A stretch of DNA of 64,000 nucleotides, from the NCBI GenBank assembly GCA_037382205.1, contig JARRQD010000022.1, forward strand, positions 1 through 64,000. The letters run 5' to 3'. The position numbers were made by a program, and so were the translations under genes. Position 1 is the first letter of the stretch; each line of letters starts with the position of its first letter. The notes below the pieces were generated by a model. That model had not been told where the DNA came from and made no database searches. It was given only the letters and a program-made list of their open reading frames with translations. Positions 32,895 through 42,425 of the stretch are shown here, in pieces. The stretch is from Thiodiazotropha sp037382205 (lineage in GTDB: Bacteria > Pseudomonadota > Gammaproteobacteria > Chromatiales > Chromatiaceae).

Positions 32895-34073
32895 TCAGCT
32901 GTCATTACTGAACAAGAAATGTCCTTGATTGTAGAGTCTGCAGAGCAGGCTTAGGTATTCAGGTTGCTCCAACCACTCCTGTAGGTAGCCGAAATGCAGC
33001 TCACGATAGTGTGTGATGACAGGTAGAAACTCCCCGGATGAACGGGGTAGGCTATAGCTGCAGCCATTGATATAGAGGCTATCCTGATCATCCTTCTCGT
33101 AACGGCTGAAGGCCATTCGACTGTGACTGTTGCGATGGATGACGGCCTGTTCCCGAAATCGGTTGAGAAACGCCTTCTCTGTTAGCGGTTGTTCTGCAGC
33201 TATTACCTGCAGGTGGGGTTTGGTCTCAGTGACCAGGCGGCCAAACCAGCGTTCATCCTCCTGGTCAAGGCGATCCAGGCAGTTCTGCAGTTTGGCTTTA
33301 AAACCGTCGAGTGCTGCTGGTTTGATCTCTGCTGGTGCGATTTGCGGCTTCAGGGTAGGATCGCGATAGCGCTGTTTGGGCAGTTGCTGTTCGATCCAGG
33401 ATTCAAACCAGGCTGAGGCGATATCCTGCCAGGTCGGTGCACGAAACCCCACCGAACAGGTCATGGCTTCACCCTCTGCGATACCCCAGTGGGCCACATT
33501 GGGTGGCAGATAGAGCATGTCTCCCTCTTCTAACAGCCACTCCTGCTCGGCCTCGAAGTGAGGCAGGATGCGTAGATCGAGTCCTGGGATGTAGTCGTTA
33601 TCATCTACCGGTTTGCTGTGAATCTTCCAGCGTCGGCGGCCCTTAGCTTGTAACAGAAAAACATCATAGTCGTCTGTGTGCGGCCCCACAGAGCCTTGGT
33701 CGACGGCGTAGCTGATCATGATGTCGTCCAGACGCCAATCTGGAATGAAGCGAAAATAGTCTAATAGGTCAGCCACTTCAGGGATATATTTATCCACATC
33801 CTGAACCAATAGTGTCCAGTGGCTTTCGGGGAGTTCGGCGAACAGTGTTTCGGCGAATGGCCCATAGCGGGCTTCCCAGGGTGTGGTGCCATGCTTTTCC
33901 AGCACCAGACGAGACTCAATCTCACTTTCACAAGCCATGCCCGCAAGTTCTTCGGCTTCTATCTGGCATGTAAAGTCGGGCAGTGGTTGACGGAATAGAA
34001 GCGGCTTTTTCTGCCAATAGTCAGTCAGAAATTTTTCAGTATTGAGGTTGTTGGGGAAGTTGAGTTGATGCAT
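32895..34073 (-). CDS. roxA: Ribosomal oxygenase, L16 arginine hydroxylase (cupin 4)
   Basis: A 392-aa JmjC/cupin-4 2-oxoglutarate-Fe(II) oxygenase of the YcfD/RoxA type, which hydroxylates an arginine of ribosomal protein L16. The iron triad is visible: HTD in GSVGPHTDDYDVF and the later His in LPPNVAHWG. The opening FLTDYWQKKPLLFRQ and the C-terminal winged-helix part match RoxA (about 373 aa). The closest functional reading is from E. coli; the substrate is not proven here. Confidence 0.88.
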   Translation of the reverse strand: MHQLNFPNNLNTEKFLTDYWQKKPLLFRQPLPDFTCQIEAEELAGMACESEIESRLVLEKHGTTPWEARYGPFAETLFAELPESHWTLLVQDVDKYIPEVADLLDYFRFIPDWRLDDIMISYAVDQGSVGPHTDDYDVFLLQAKGRRRWKIHSKPVDDNDYIPGLDLRILPHFEAEQEWLLEEGDMLYLPPNVAHWGIAEGEAMTCSVGFRAPTWQDIASAWFESWIEQQLPKQRYRDPTLKPQIAPAEIKPAALDGFKAKLQNCLDRLDQEDERWFGRLVTETKPHLQVIAAEQPLTEKAFLNRFREQAVIHRNSHSRMAFSRYEKDDQDSLYINGCSYSLPRSSGEFLPVITHYRELHFGYLQEWLEQPEYLSLLCRLYNQGHFLFSNDS

Positions 34074-34156
34074 GTCCTTTAGTGTACCTCATCGTGAGTT
34101 CGCTACCATTCGGTGAATCAAGAATGGTGCATGACATACTTTAGTATCACTCAGGG

Positions 34157-34181
34157 CCCCTCTCCGTGGATGGGAGAGGGG
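34157..34181. repeat. CCCCTCTCC intergenic hairpin
   Basis: CCCCTCTCC (34157-34165) pairs with GGAGAGGGG (34173-34181) around a 6-to-7-base loop, in the 165-base gap between purB and roxA. The C/T-rich form and the GGCGCC just after are typical of dispersed gammaproteobacterial intergenic hairpins. It may also end purB transcripts. Confidence 0.5.
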
Positions 34182-34238
34182 GAGGGGTGAGCGCCAGGCG
34201 CCCTAATGGAATGGCGGTATGCGCTTAGCAGGCGGTTG

Positions 34239-35606
34239 TTAAATCTCAGCGGCCTGCTCTTTGGCATTGCCGACATAACTCATTGGTGTCAGGCGCTTCA
34301 ATGCCTGTTTCGCCTGATCAGGAATCTCCAGTCCGTCAACAAAGGTCTTTAGCTCTTCTGGCGTAATGCGTTGACCCCGGGTCAGCTCTTTGAGTTTCTC
34401 GTAGGGTTTTTTGATACCGTAGCGGCGCATCACGGTCTGGATGGGTTCCGCCAACACTTCCCAGTTCTGATCCAAGTCGGCGAGCATCGCATCGCCGTTG
34501 GCCTCAAGTTTGCTCAGGCCTTTGAGCAGGGATTGCAAGGCGATCGAGGTATGGGCAATGCCAACACCGAGATTTCTCAATACCGTCGAATCAGTAAGAT
34601 CCCGCTGCCAGCGGGAGATCGGCAGTTTCTCAGCCAGATGGCTAAACAGCGCATTGGCGATACCAAGATTGCCTTCTGCATTTTCAAAGTCGATGGGATT
34701 GACCTTGTGCGGCATGGTGGATGAGCCGACTTCTCCAGCGACTGTTTTCTGTTTGAAGTAACCTACAGAGATGTAACTCCAGATATCTCGACACAGATCG
34801 ATCAAGATGGTGTTGAAGCGGGAGAGGGCATGAAACAGTTCAGCGATGTAGTCATGGGGTTCGATCTGGATTGTATAGGGATTCCAGTTGATACCCAGGC
34901 TCTCGACAAACTGTTTGGCGAATGCGGGCCAGTCGATCTCCGGATAGGCGGCAAGGTGGGCATTGTAGTTTCCGACCGCGCCATTGATTTTGCCCATCAA
35001 TTGCACAGCGGCGATCTGATCCCTTTGGCGCTGCAGACGGTAGACCACATTGGCCATCTCCTTACCCATAGTGCTGGGTGAGGCCGGTTGGCCGTGGGTG
35101 CGGCTCAGGACGGGGTGGTCGGCCAGTTGCTGTGCCAGATATTTAACGCCATCGATGACTTCATCCACATAGGGTAGCAGTACCTGGCCACGACCCTCCC
35201 TGAGCATCAGGGCGTGGGAAAGGTTGTTGATGTCTTCCGAGGTACAGGCAAAATGGATGAACTCACTGATCCCCTCGAGCTCTTCATTGCCGGCAATCTT
35301 CTCCTTCAAAAAGTACTCCACCGCCTTAACATCGTGATTGGTGGTGCGTTCGATGTTCTTTACTCGTTGGGCATCTTCTTCGCAGAAATTGTCGACGATG
35401 CCGTTGAGAATGTTGTTGGCATGTTCGCTCAGGGTAGGGATTTCGAGTATGTCATTGTGGCTGGCCAGTGCCTGTAACCAGCGGATCTCAACATTGACTC
35501 GGTGACGGATTAGACCGAATTCACTGAAAATGGCTCGCAAGTCTTCGCTTTTACTGCCATACCGGCCGTCAACCGGGGAGACTGCTGTGAGTGAGGAGAG
35601 TTGCAT
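34239..35606 (-). CDS. purB: Adenylosuccinate lyase
   Basis: A 455-aa enzyme of purine synthesis that cleaves SAICAR and adenylosuccinate, releasing fumarate. Fumarase-superfamily signature SSTMPHKVNPIDFEN (catalytic Ser loop) and TSEDINNLSHALM, RTHGQPASPSTMGKE. Full length, as in E. coli (456 aa). It is in the conserved block with hflD and mnmA on the same strand, though 327 bases separate it from hflD. Confidence 0.96.
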   Translation of the reverse strand: MQLSSLTAVSPVDGRYGSKSEDLRAIFSEFGLIRHRVNVEIRWLQALASHNDILEIPTLSEHANNILNGIVDNFCEEDAQRVKNIERTTNHDVKAVEYFLKEKIAGNEELEGISEFIHFACTSEDINNLSHALMLREGRGQVLLPYVDEVIDGVKYLAQQLADHPVLSRTHGQPASPSTMGKEMANVVYRLQRQRDQIAAVQLMGKINGAVGNYNAHLAAYPEIDWPAFAKQFVESLGINWNPYTIQIEPHDYIAELFHALSRFNTILIDLCRDIWSYISVGYFKQKTVAGEVGSSTMPHKVNPIDFENAEGNLGIANALFSHLAEKLPISRWQRDLTDSTVLRNLGVGIAHTSIALQSLLKGLSKLEANGDAMLADLDQNWEVLAEPIQTVMRRYGIKKPYEKLKELTRGQRITPEELKTFVDGLEIPDQAKQALKRLTPMSYVGNAKEQAAEI

Positions 35607-35933
35607 AGTGTTACTTACCGCGAAATCTTATGAAAGGCGGGGATTATACCCGCTGCGCTGTTAGGGGTTAAGTCGAGTTGGAAGATAGATTTAAATAGTA
35701 CATAAAAACAACAATATGCAATAACAAATTAATAGATCAATTTAATATTAGTCTATTGCTTAAGATATCTGCTTGATTTGCTCTATTATGTCATGAATCG
35801 AGGTGGATTAAATTGCTCTTAAATAGGTTGACTGGGTTGGTGCCCAGTCTATGATGGTGCCAGCGATCGCATCGACCACCACCGGAGGCGGTGAGGCTTG
35901 TTCATTTCAATGGGCAACTATCCAGTCAAAACA
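35607..35933. other. 327-bp gene-free region between purB and hflD
   Basis: AT-rich promoter region for purB with one perfect hairpin, GACTGGG-TTGGTG-CCCAGTC (35830-35849), without a T-run. No credible ORF. In E. coli purB follows hflD almost directly, so this spacing is larger than usual. Confidence 0.45.
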
Positions 35934-36554
35934 TCAGAGTTTACCGAGAAGCAGTCTGCAGTTGTCTATATAGCGGCTACGATTGAATAGCAATTGTCTT
36001 CGACGTCCGCCGGTCTGGCGCCATAACATGGCCGACCGAATGCCCGATAGTAGTAAGGCTCGAATGCGATTGACGTTGTCACTGTTCTGCAAGTAGACCG
36101 TCTCACCATTCACCATGACCCTGGGTTTTAGGGTGCTGATGTTTTCTGCATAGATATCAGCCAGTGCGCCGAGGATATTGCTGTGGGTGGCGGGAAAGTG
36201 AATCAGACGGGCGGCGGTTTCTGTGATGCCGCTTCTGATCTTCTCCAGTCTCTGTCGATGTTTGCTCAGCTTTCGCTCTAATTGGATCAAACTCAGCACG
36301 TAACGGGTCAATTCATCATCACGGCTTTCGGCTGCACTGAGTTGCTTATAGGCCAGCCTGAGCCCTGGGGCGATATCGTTAAGACTCCCATAGACATCAA
36401 TCACGCTGTTTGCATCGAGCTGGAAAAGAGTGTTGATGCTGGCAGAAATCTTTTCAGTGCTGATCAATCCTTTACGGGCGACTTCCTGCACCAAGCTGGC
36501 GGCCTGATAAACACCCGACAAGGCGATGACGCGATCACTATCCTCAAACTTCAT
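35934..36554 (-). CDS. hflD: HflD-like high-frequency lysogenisation regulator
   Basis: A 206-aa peripheral inner-membrane protein, HflD family. Signatures: DRVIALSGVYQAASLVQEVARKG near the start, SLNDIAPGLRLAYKQL, YVLSLIQLERKL, RIRALLLSGIRSAMLWRQTGG. In E. coli it sequesters phage lambda CII; its native role is unclear. AGGAA lies ahead of the ATG. The usual neighbour of mnmA and purB. Confidence 0.92.
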   Translation of the reverse strand: MKFEDSDRVIALSGVYQAASLVQEVARKGLISTEKISASINTLFQLDANSVIDVYGSLNDIAPGLRLAYKQLSAAESRDDELTRYVLSLIQLERKLSKHRQRLEKIRSGITETAARLIHFPATHSNILGALADIYAENISTLKPRVMVNGETVYLQNSDNVNRIRALLLSGIRSAMLWRQTGGRRRQLLFNRSRYIDNCRLLLGKL

Positions 36555-36654
36555 GTTTTTCCTGTTCGGTTAATCTGGAAAGTCAGTATATCGTTTTCAC
36601 ACTTAGTGTGCCTGTTGCCGATTGTGCACGAGTTCGGGTTGCAGGGCTGGCTGA

Positions 36655-37752
36655 TCAAGGCACGGGAGCATCCGTTGATTCGATAATGCCACCTCCCAGG
36701 CAGACTTGATCGTCATACAGAACCAGGGATTGGCCTGGTGTTGCCGCGCGTTGAGGTGACTCGAATATCACCTCACAATGCCCATTCTCGATAGGTTGTA
36801 CAAGGCATGGCTCGAGTGGTTGGCGATGTCTGATCCGGGCCATCGATCGAAACGGGGTGGCAGGCGGGCTGCCTGAAACCCAATGGAGTTGCCCACAGGC
36901 CAGCTTATGGCTCATCAACAGGGGGTGTTGATGACCTTGAACCGCAATCAACACATTGCGATCAAGATCTTTTTCGGCAACAAACCAGGGTGCTTCCGCG
37001 GCATCCTTACGGCCGCCGATACCCAAGCCCTGGCGTTGACCTAGGGTGTAGTACATCAGTCCCTGGTGTTTTCCTAACAGATTACCCTGTGGGTCCTCGA
37101 TTGCTCCAGGCTTGGCCGGTAGAAAGCGTTGCAGAAAGTCACGAAATTTCCGTTCGCCGATGAAACAGATGCCGGTACTGTCCTTCTTTTTGTGGTTGGG
37201 GAAACCGGCCTGTTCGGCAATCATTCTGACCTCTGTCTTTGTCAACCCGCCGAGGGGAAACAGACTCTTGGACAACGCCTGCTGGCCCAACATATAGAGG
37301 AAATAGGTCTGATCCTTGCCTTCATCCTGGGCGCGAATCAGGCGAAATACTTCGCCATCCCGAGCGACGGATGCGTAGTGGCCGGTGGCTATGGCTGTTG
37401 CGTTCAGCTGATCCGTAGCAAAATCGAGAAATGCTTTGAATTTTATCTCCCGGTTGCATAGAACATCTGGGTTGGGGGTTCTACCGGCTTCGTATTCTGC
37501 TAAGAAATAGGCAAACACCCGATCCCAATATTCACCCGAAAAGTTGATGGTATGCAGTGGAATCTTCAGTCGGTCGGCTACAGCTTGGGCGTCCGCCAGA
37601 TCGATGGCTGCAGAACAATAGTCTTCATCGTCATCCTCTTCCCAGTTTTTCATGAAGAGTCCTTCAACCTGGTAACCCTGCTGTTGCAGTAGTAGAGCTG
37701 CGACCGATGAGTCGACACCACCGGAAAGACCGACAATTACTTTATCCCGCAT
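36655..37752 (-). CDS. mnmA: tRNA-specific 2-thiouridylase
   Basis: A 365-aa enzyme that thiolates uridine-34 of Lys, Glu and Gln tRNAs. PP-loop SGGVDSS at residues 10-16, catalytic Cys in NPDVLCNREIKF and the partner Cys in DSTGICFIGERKF. Sulfur would come through the Tus relay. Full length. The start lies close to the assembly gap and MITE remnant, where relatives carry nudJ. Confidence 0.96.
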   Translation of the reverse strand: MRDKVIVGLSGGVDSSVAALLLQQQGYQVEGLFMKNWEEDDDEDYCSAAIDLADAQAVADRLKIPLHTINFSGEYWDRVFAYFLAEYEAGRTPNPDVLCNREIKFKAFLDFATDQLNATAIATGHYASVARDGEVFRLIRAQDEGKDQTYFLYMLGQQALSKSLFPLGGLTKTEVRMIAEQAGFPNHKKKDSTGICFIGERKFRDFLQRFLPAKPGAIEDPQGNLLGKHQGLMYYTLGQRQGLGIGGRKDAAEAPWFVAEKDLDRNVLIAVQGHQHPLLMSHKLACGQLHWVSGSPPATPFRSMARIRHRQPLEPCLVQPIENGHCEVIFESPQRAATPGQSLVLYDDQVCLGGGIIESTDAPVP

Positions 37753-37831
37753 GCTTCACCCGGTCGCTTATAAAACTGAATAAGTTGTAGATAGACATGA
37801 CATTTCTGGAAAATGAATAAAATGCAAAGTA

Positions 37832-37856
37832 NNNNNNNNNNNNNNNNNNNNNNNNN
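37832..37856. other. Assembly gap (25 N)
   Basis: Unknown bases between mnmA and the MITE right end. The left half of the MITE is missing here, so the gap hides at least part of that element, probably more than 25 bases. Confidence 0.98.
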
Positions 37857-37937
37857 CAGGCCAACGTTGAACGCGCCAACGCACTCGCAGCTTGAGTGGC
37901 TTTCTAAATGCAGGTTTTATATAGGACACTACACTAG
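37857..37937. mobile_element. MITE copy 2, right part only
   Basis: Bases from about 37885 match the right part of the 7768-7982 element (CTTGAGTGGCTTTCTAAATGC) and end with the same 18-base terminus TATAGGACACTACACTAG (37920-37937). The left end is lost in the N gap. The terminal CTA supplies the stop codon of rluE. Confidence 0.82.
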
Positions 37938-38521
37938 CTTTTTCTGACATCTCTCTGTTTTGTTCGTTGAGCCTTGGGTTTTGCCGGTTTGCTGTCCAGC
38001 ATGACCCATTCGCCGGGTTGTAACTGTTTTAATCGCCATTTACCGATGGCGCTGCGAACCAGTCTCAAGGTTGGATGGCCTACATTGGCCGTCATTCGGC
38101 GTACCTGACGGTTTCTTCCCTCCTGCAGCGCTATTTCAAGCCATTGGGTGGGTATTTTGGCGCGAAACCGCACAGCAGGCTCTCTTGGCCAGAGTCTGGG
38201 TTCGATGATTTTTTTAACCTTTGCTGGCAGGGTGGGGCCGTCTTTCACGATCACGCCCTGTTTCAACTGTTGGATACTCTGTTCACTCGGAATGCCTTCA
38301 ACCTGTACCCAATAGGTTTTCCTGTGCTTTTTGCCTGGGTGGGTGATCTGTTGCTGCAGTTTGCCATCATCAGTCAGCAGCACCAGTCCTTCACTATCCC
38401 GATCCAGTCGACCGGCTGCATAGACCCCTTTGGTGTTGATGTAATCGGCCAACGTAGGGCGCCCCAGGTCATCTGTGAACTGGGTTAGAACACCATAGGG
38501 TTTGTTAAGCAGAATCAACAT
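37934..38521 (-). CDS. rluE: 23S rRNA pseudouridine synthase, RluE type
   Basis: A 195-aa RsuA-family pseudouridine synthase without an S4 domain, as in RluE, which modifies U2457 of 23S rRNA. Catalytic Asp in AGRLDRDSEGLVLLTDDG, plus GRNRQVRRMTANVGHPTLRLVR. The start MLILLNKPYGVL is close to the family. The stop codon is formed by the MITE terminus, so the last residues of the basic tail may have been replaced by the insertion. Its neighbourhood (mnmA, cspD) matches E. coli. Confidence 0.92.
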   Translation of the reverse strand: MLILLNKPYGVLTQFTDDLGRPTLADYINTKGVYAAGRLDRDSEGLVLLTDDGKLQQQITHPGKKHRKTYWVQVEGIPSEQSIQQLKQGVIVKDGPTLPAKVKKIIEPRLWPREPAVRFRAKIPTQWLEIALQEGRNRQVRRMTANVGHPTLRLVRSAIGKWRLKQLQPGEWVMLDSKPAKPKAQRTKQRDVRKS

Positions 38522-38646
38522 GCTGGGGGGCTTGGGTGAGCAGTAACCATTGAAAAAGCGTAGGGTATCGATTGCGGCCCGATCTGGGAACTCTCTGTGG
38601 CTGTTTAGAGCAATGCGCTATTCATTGGAGTTTGATGGGACAGGCA

Positions 38647-38684
38647 TAAAAAAGCCGGGATAGCGAGGCTATACCAGCTTTTTA
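38647..38684 (-). terminator. Rho-independent terminator of cspD
   Basis: On the minus strand, AGCTGGTATAGC-CTC-GCTATCCCGGCT forms a 12-bp stem with two weak pairs, followed by TTTTTT, about 30 bases after the cspD stop. Confidence 0.8.
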
Positions 38685-38713
38685 ATCAGGAAAACTGTAA
38701 CAGTGATAGATGC

Positions 38714-38938
38714 TTAGGATTGATCACCACTGGCTGCAACTTTCTGGATATTGGTTGCATGCAGGCCTTTTGGCCCCTGGCTTATATCGAACTGGACCTT
38801 CTGGCCCTCTTTTAGTGTTTTGTATCCATCCATATCAATTGATGAGAAATGGACAAAAACATCTTGGTCTCCATCTTCTGGGGTTACGAAACCGTAGCCC
38901 TTGGCGTTGTTAAACCATTTTACGACTCCAGTCGCCAT
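38714..38938 (-). CDS. cspD: Cold-shock-like protein CspD
   Basis: A 74-aa single CSD domain with RNP1 (NNAKGYGFVTP) and RNP2 (DVFVHFSSI), and MDGYKTLKEGQKVQFD. CspD binds single-stranded DNA and inhibits replication in stationary phase in E. coli. Length and position divergent from clpS fit CspD rather than CspA. GAGGAG SD. A 5'-leader hairpin (39084-39114) may matter for regulation. Confidence 0.88.
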   Translation of the reverse strand: MATGVVKWFNNAKGYGFVTPEDGDQDVFVHFSSIDMDGYKTLKEGQKVQFDISQGPKGLHATNIQKVAASGDQS

Positions 38939-39799
38939 AGTTAATACTCCTCAACTATATACATAGGCCCAGGTTTGGTGGATCGCTAATCGTGCGTTGC
39001 CAGATTCAACTGAATTCTGATCGGTTCGACACACAACGTTGTTATATTTAACAGAGAGGTAAAAAACTACTCTGTCCACCAGCCTAAGCATCAACCTTTG
39101 GAAAAAATGCTTAGACCGTCAAATCAACGGCCAAAATTACCAGTGCCAGACCCTCTAAAGTGGAATCGTTCTCAACACTGTTGTTATGAAGTATAGTGTG
39201 CTGAATTTTTGGGTCAACAAATATCTGACTTTTAACAGTAAGTTGGTTTTTTTATAGGTAATTTCCCTAATCTTTTTAACCGTCATATTGACACATACCC
39301 TAAGGGTTCTAGGGAGTGCATCCGGGTACCTTTTTAGATCCTATCGGATCGAATGAAGTCTGGCCTCTGTTGAGTTGCCAACCTCATGATCAATTCAGCA
39401 GGGTAATATTTTTTTATTTTTTACTTGAATAGACGATAAGTGGACACAATATAGGATAGTTAAGTGACCTCCAGCACAGAGGTTCCTCATCGATTTCCTG
39501 TGGCATGGACAGATGTGTACCCTAGTGATCTATCTGTCAGCCTAACAGAAGTAACTTATTCTTTAACGACATAGCCAATACATGGGATAAACCAGGGATA
39601 TAATTGGATACAAAAAGCACGCAATAAGCGTAAATTGGCAGGCGTATGAAGATTCCAACCTCTATGGAAAAAGGAAATTATCTCTCTCACAACATTGGAG
39701 ATTGGGTTCGTATGAAAGGATAGTAGGGTCAGGATGAGGCAATAATCCGTAAAATAATTCCACTTTTCAGGCTCGTCAGGCCTGCTAGAATCACCCAAT
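38939..39799. other. 861-bp divergent regulatory region between cspD and clpS
   Basis: No credible gene; an ORF at 39556-39900 on the minus strand is mainly antisense to clpS. CTAAGCAT/ATGCTTAG (39084-39091 and 39107-39114) forms an 8-bp inverted repeat in the likely cspD leader, whose length would suit a cold-shock mRNA leader. T-rich stretches flank it. E. coli relatives have icd in or near this interval; it is absent here. Confidence 0.5.
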
Positions 39800-40120
39800 A
39801 TGAGCGATCGAGAACAAATATCACATGACGATGGTCTAGCATTAGAGGAGGCAACTCCCAAAGTTAAAAGACCACCACTGTATAAGGTCATTATCCTCAA
39901 CGACGACTATACCCCTATGGAGTTCGTGGTTCAGGTTTTGGAAACCTTCTTTAATATGGACCGGGAGAAGGCAACCCGAGTAATGCTGCATGTACATACC
40001 CGAGGTGTGGGCGTCTGTGGCGTATTCACCAAAGACATAGCCGAGACCAAAGTCTCACAGGTAAACGACTACTCACGTAGCAACCAGCATCCGCTGATGT
40101 GCACCATGGAAGAGACCTGA
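39800..40120 (+). CDS. clpS: ClpS adaptor
   Basis: A 106-aa N-end-rule adaptor that delivers substrates to ClpAP. A flexible N-terminus, then YKVIILNDDYTPMEFVV (substrate pocket with Asn-Asp-Asp), VMLHVHTRGVGVCG (pocket His), and HPLMCTMEE at the end. Full length. It lies 22 bases before clpA, so they are co-transcribed. Confidence 0.96.
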   Translation: MSDREQISHDDGLALEEATPKVKRPPLYKVIILNDDYTPMEFVVQVLETFFNMDREKATRVMLHVHTRGVGVCGVFTKDIAETKVSQVNDYSRSNQHPLMCTMEET

Positions 40121-40142
40121 GCGGTACTGACGGAGTTTTGAG

Positions 40143-42419
40143 ATGTTGAACAAAGAGCTGGAATTTACGTTAAATCAAGCTTTTAAAAGCGCCAAAGAGC
40201 GGCAGCATGAGTTCATGACTGTGGATCATCTGCTACTCGCTTTGCTGGATAATCCTTCAGCAGTCACAGTACTACGCGCCTGCGGTGCTGATATCGAAAA
40301 GATGCGGCAGAAAATCCGTAGCTTTGTCGATGAGACGACGCCATTGATTCCCGATGGCGATGAGCGGGAGATTCAACCAACCCTAGGTTTTCAGCGGGTT
40401 TTGCAGCGTGCTGTATTTCATGTTCAATCCTCAGGCAAGAATGAAGTGACTGGCGCCAATGTGTTGGTGGCAATCTTTAACGAACAGGATTCCCAGGCGG
40501 TGTTTTTCCTGAACGAACAAAAAGTAAGTCGATTGGATGTGGTCAACTACATTTCTCACGGCATATCCAAACTGGATGAAGTTGGCCATGAAGAGACTCC
40601 AGTGGATCTGTCCAATGAGAACAAGAGTGAAGAGCAGGCAAGTGCTCTCGACAACTATGCGACCAACCTGAATAAACTGGCGGAGCAGGGCAAGATTGAC
40701 CCACTGATCGGCAGGCACCATGAGATCGAACGCACTATCCAGATTCTCTGTCGGCGGCGTAAGAACAATCCGCTGCTGGTGGGTGAAGCCGGCGTCGGTA
40801 AGACCGCAATCGCTGAAGGTCTGGCAAAAAAGATTGTCGACTCTGAGGTGCCGGATATTCTGGCGAGTGCCACGATCTACGCCTTGGATCTCGGTACCCT
40901 GGTCGCCGGTACCAAATATCGGGGCGACTTTGAAAAACGACTCAAAGCTGTTCTGGCAGAGCTCAAACAGAAAAAAGATGTGGTACTGTTCATCGATGAG
41001 ATCCATACCATCATTGGTGCTGGTGCGGCGTCTGGTGGGGTGATGGATGCCTCGAATCTGATCAAGCCGGTGTTGGCTTCTGGTGAACTGCGCTGCATCG
41101 GTTCAACCACCTACCAGGAGTTTCGCGGGATTTTTGAGAAAGACCGGGCGCTGGCTCGCCGTTTTCAGAAGATCGATGTGGAAGAGCCCACGGTTGAGGA
41201 GACCATTGAGATACTGAAAGGTCTCAAATCCCGTTTCGAGGAGCACCACAACATTGAATACACTCAGGATGCGTTGAGCAGCGCGGCTGAATTGTCTGAT
41301 AAATATATCAACGATCGTCATCTCCCCGACAAGGCGATTGATGTGATTGATGAAGCGGGTGCGAATGTCCAGCTGCAGCCGGAGGAAGAGCGCCGGAAAA
41401 TTATTGGTGTCGATGAAGTGGAGGCAATTGTTGCAAAAATTGCACGAATTCCGCCGAAAAAGGTCTCTATGTCTGATACAGAGTCCCTTCGTAATCTGAC
41501 CAGAGACCTGAAGATGGTGGTGTTTGGGCAGGATCCGGCAATCGAGGCACTGACCGCTGCAATCCGCATGAATCGATCCGGCCTGGTCAACGAAGGGCGT
41601 CCGGTTGGTTCGTTTCTCTTTACCGGGCCCACTGGCGTGGGTAAAACTGAAATCACCCGTCAGCTTGCCAGAATCCTCAGCATGGAGTTGATTCGATTCG
41701 ATATGTCCGAATATATGGAGCGGCATACGGTTTCGCGGCTGATCGGTGCGCCTCCAGGCTATGTGGGGTTTGATCAGGGGGGACTGCTCACTGAAGAGAT
41801 CGCCAAACACCCCCACTGTGTGCTGTTACTCGATGAAATCGAGAAGGCCCATCCGGATGTCTTCAATCTGCTTCTGCAGGTGATGGATCATGGCACTCTG
41901 ACCGATAACAACGGGCGCAAGGCTGATTTCAGAAATGTGGTGATTGTGATGACCACCAATGCCGGGGCCCAGGAGATGAGTCGTTCATCCATCGGTTTCA
42001 GCAAGCAGGACCATACCACTGATGGTATGGAAGTGATCAAGAAGATGTTCACGCCTGAGTTCAGGAATCGACTCGATGCGATCATTCAGTTCTCAGGCCT
42101 GACGCCGGAACATATCGCTAAGGTGGTCGATAAGTTTGTCTTTGAGCTGGAGGGCCAGCTGCAGGAGAAGCAGGTTAATCTGATCGTAGAGGCTGAAGCA
42201 AGAGTCTGGCTGGCGGAACATGGATATGACCCGCAAATGGGCGCGCGCCCCATGGCCCGCCTGATTCAGGATGAGATAAAGAAACCCCTTGCTGAAGAGT
42301 TGCTGTTCGGTAAACTGGCTACGGGTGGGGCCGTCAAAGTGGATGTCGCAGAAGACAAGCTGATATTCGATATCGAGGGCGAGCAGCAGGTTGCCGATAC
42401 CTCAATCGATGAAAGCTGA
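40143..42419 (+). CDS. clpA: ClpA unfoldase
   Basis: A 758-aa double AAA+ ATPase that unfolds proteins for ClpP. N-domain to about residue 150, first Walker A GEAGVGKT with DEIHT Walker B, second Walker A GPTGVGKT with LLDEIEKAHPDVF. The ClpP-docking loop is IGFSKQDHTT. Length matches E. coli ClpA (758 aa). No clpP in the window. Convergent with infA. Confidence 0.97.
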   Translation: MLNKELEFTLNQAFKSAKERQHEFMTVDHLLLALLDNPSAVTVLRACGADIEKMRQKIRSFVDETTPLIPDGDEREIQPTLGFQRVLQRAVFHVQSSGKNEVTGANVLVAIFNEQDSQAVFFLNEQKVSRLDVVNYISHGISKLDEVGHEETPVDLSNENKSEEQASALDNYATNLNKLAEQGKIDPLIGRHHEIERTIQILCRRRKNNPLLVGEAGVGKTAIAEGLAKKIVDSEVPDILASATIYALDLGTLVAGTKYRGDFEKRLKAVLAELKQKKDVVLFIDEIHTIIGAGAASGGVMDASNLIKPVLASGELRCIGSTTYQEFRGIFEKDRALARRFQKIDVEEPTVEETIEILKGLKSRFEEHHNIEYTQDALSSAAELSDKYINDRHLPDKAIDVIDEAGANVQLQPEEERRKIIGVDEVEAIVAKIARIPPKKVSMSDTESLRNLTRDLKMVVFGQDPAIEALTAAIRMNRSGLVNEGRPVGSFLFTGPTGVGKTEITRQLARILSMELIRFDMSEYMERHTVSRLIGAPPGYVGFDQGGLLTEEIAKHPHCVLLLDEIEKAHPDVFNLLLQVMDHGTLTDNNGRKADFRNVVIVMTTNAGAQEMSRSSIGFSKQDHTTDGMEVIKKMFTPEFRNRLDAIIQFSGLTPEHIAKVVDKFVFELEGQLQEKQVNLIVEAEARVWLAEHGYDPQMGARPMARLIQDEIKKPLAEELLFGKLATGGAVKVDVAEDKLIFDIEGEQQVADTSIDES

Positions 42420-42425
42420 TCGGCC

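Noticed and set aside
32723..32905. 60-aa minus-strand ORF between roxA and the GNAT gene
   Set aside because: It overlaps the GNAT gene by 70 bases in another frame and the roxA end, has no well-placed SD, and its sequence looks unlike a folded protein.
39556..39900. 114-aa minus-strand ORF upstream of clpS
   Set aside because: Its first third is antisense to clpS, it has no SD, and the remainder shows no recognisable family. clpS on the plus strand is certain.
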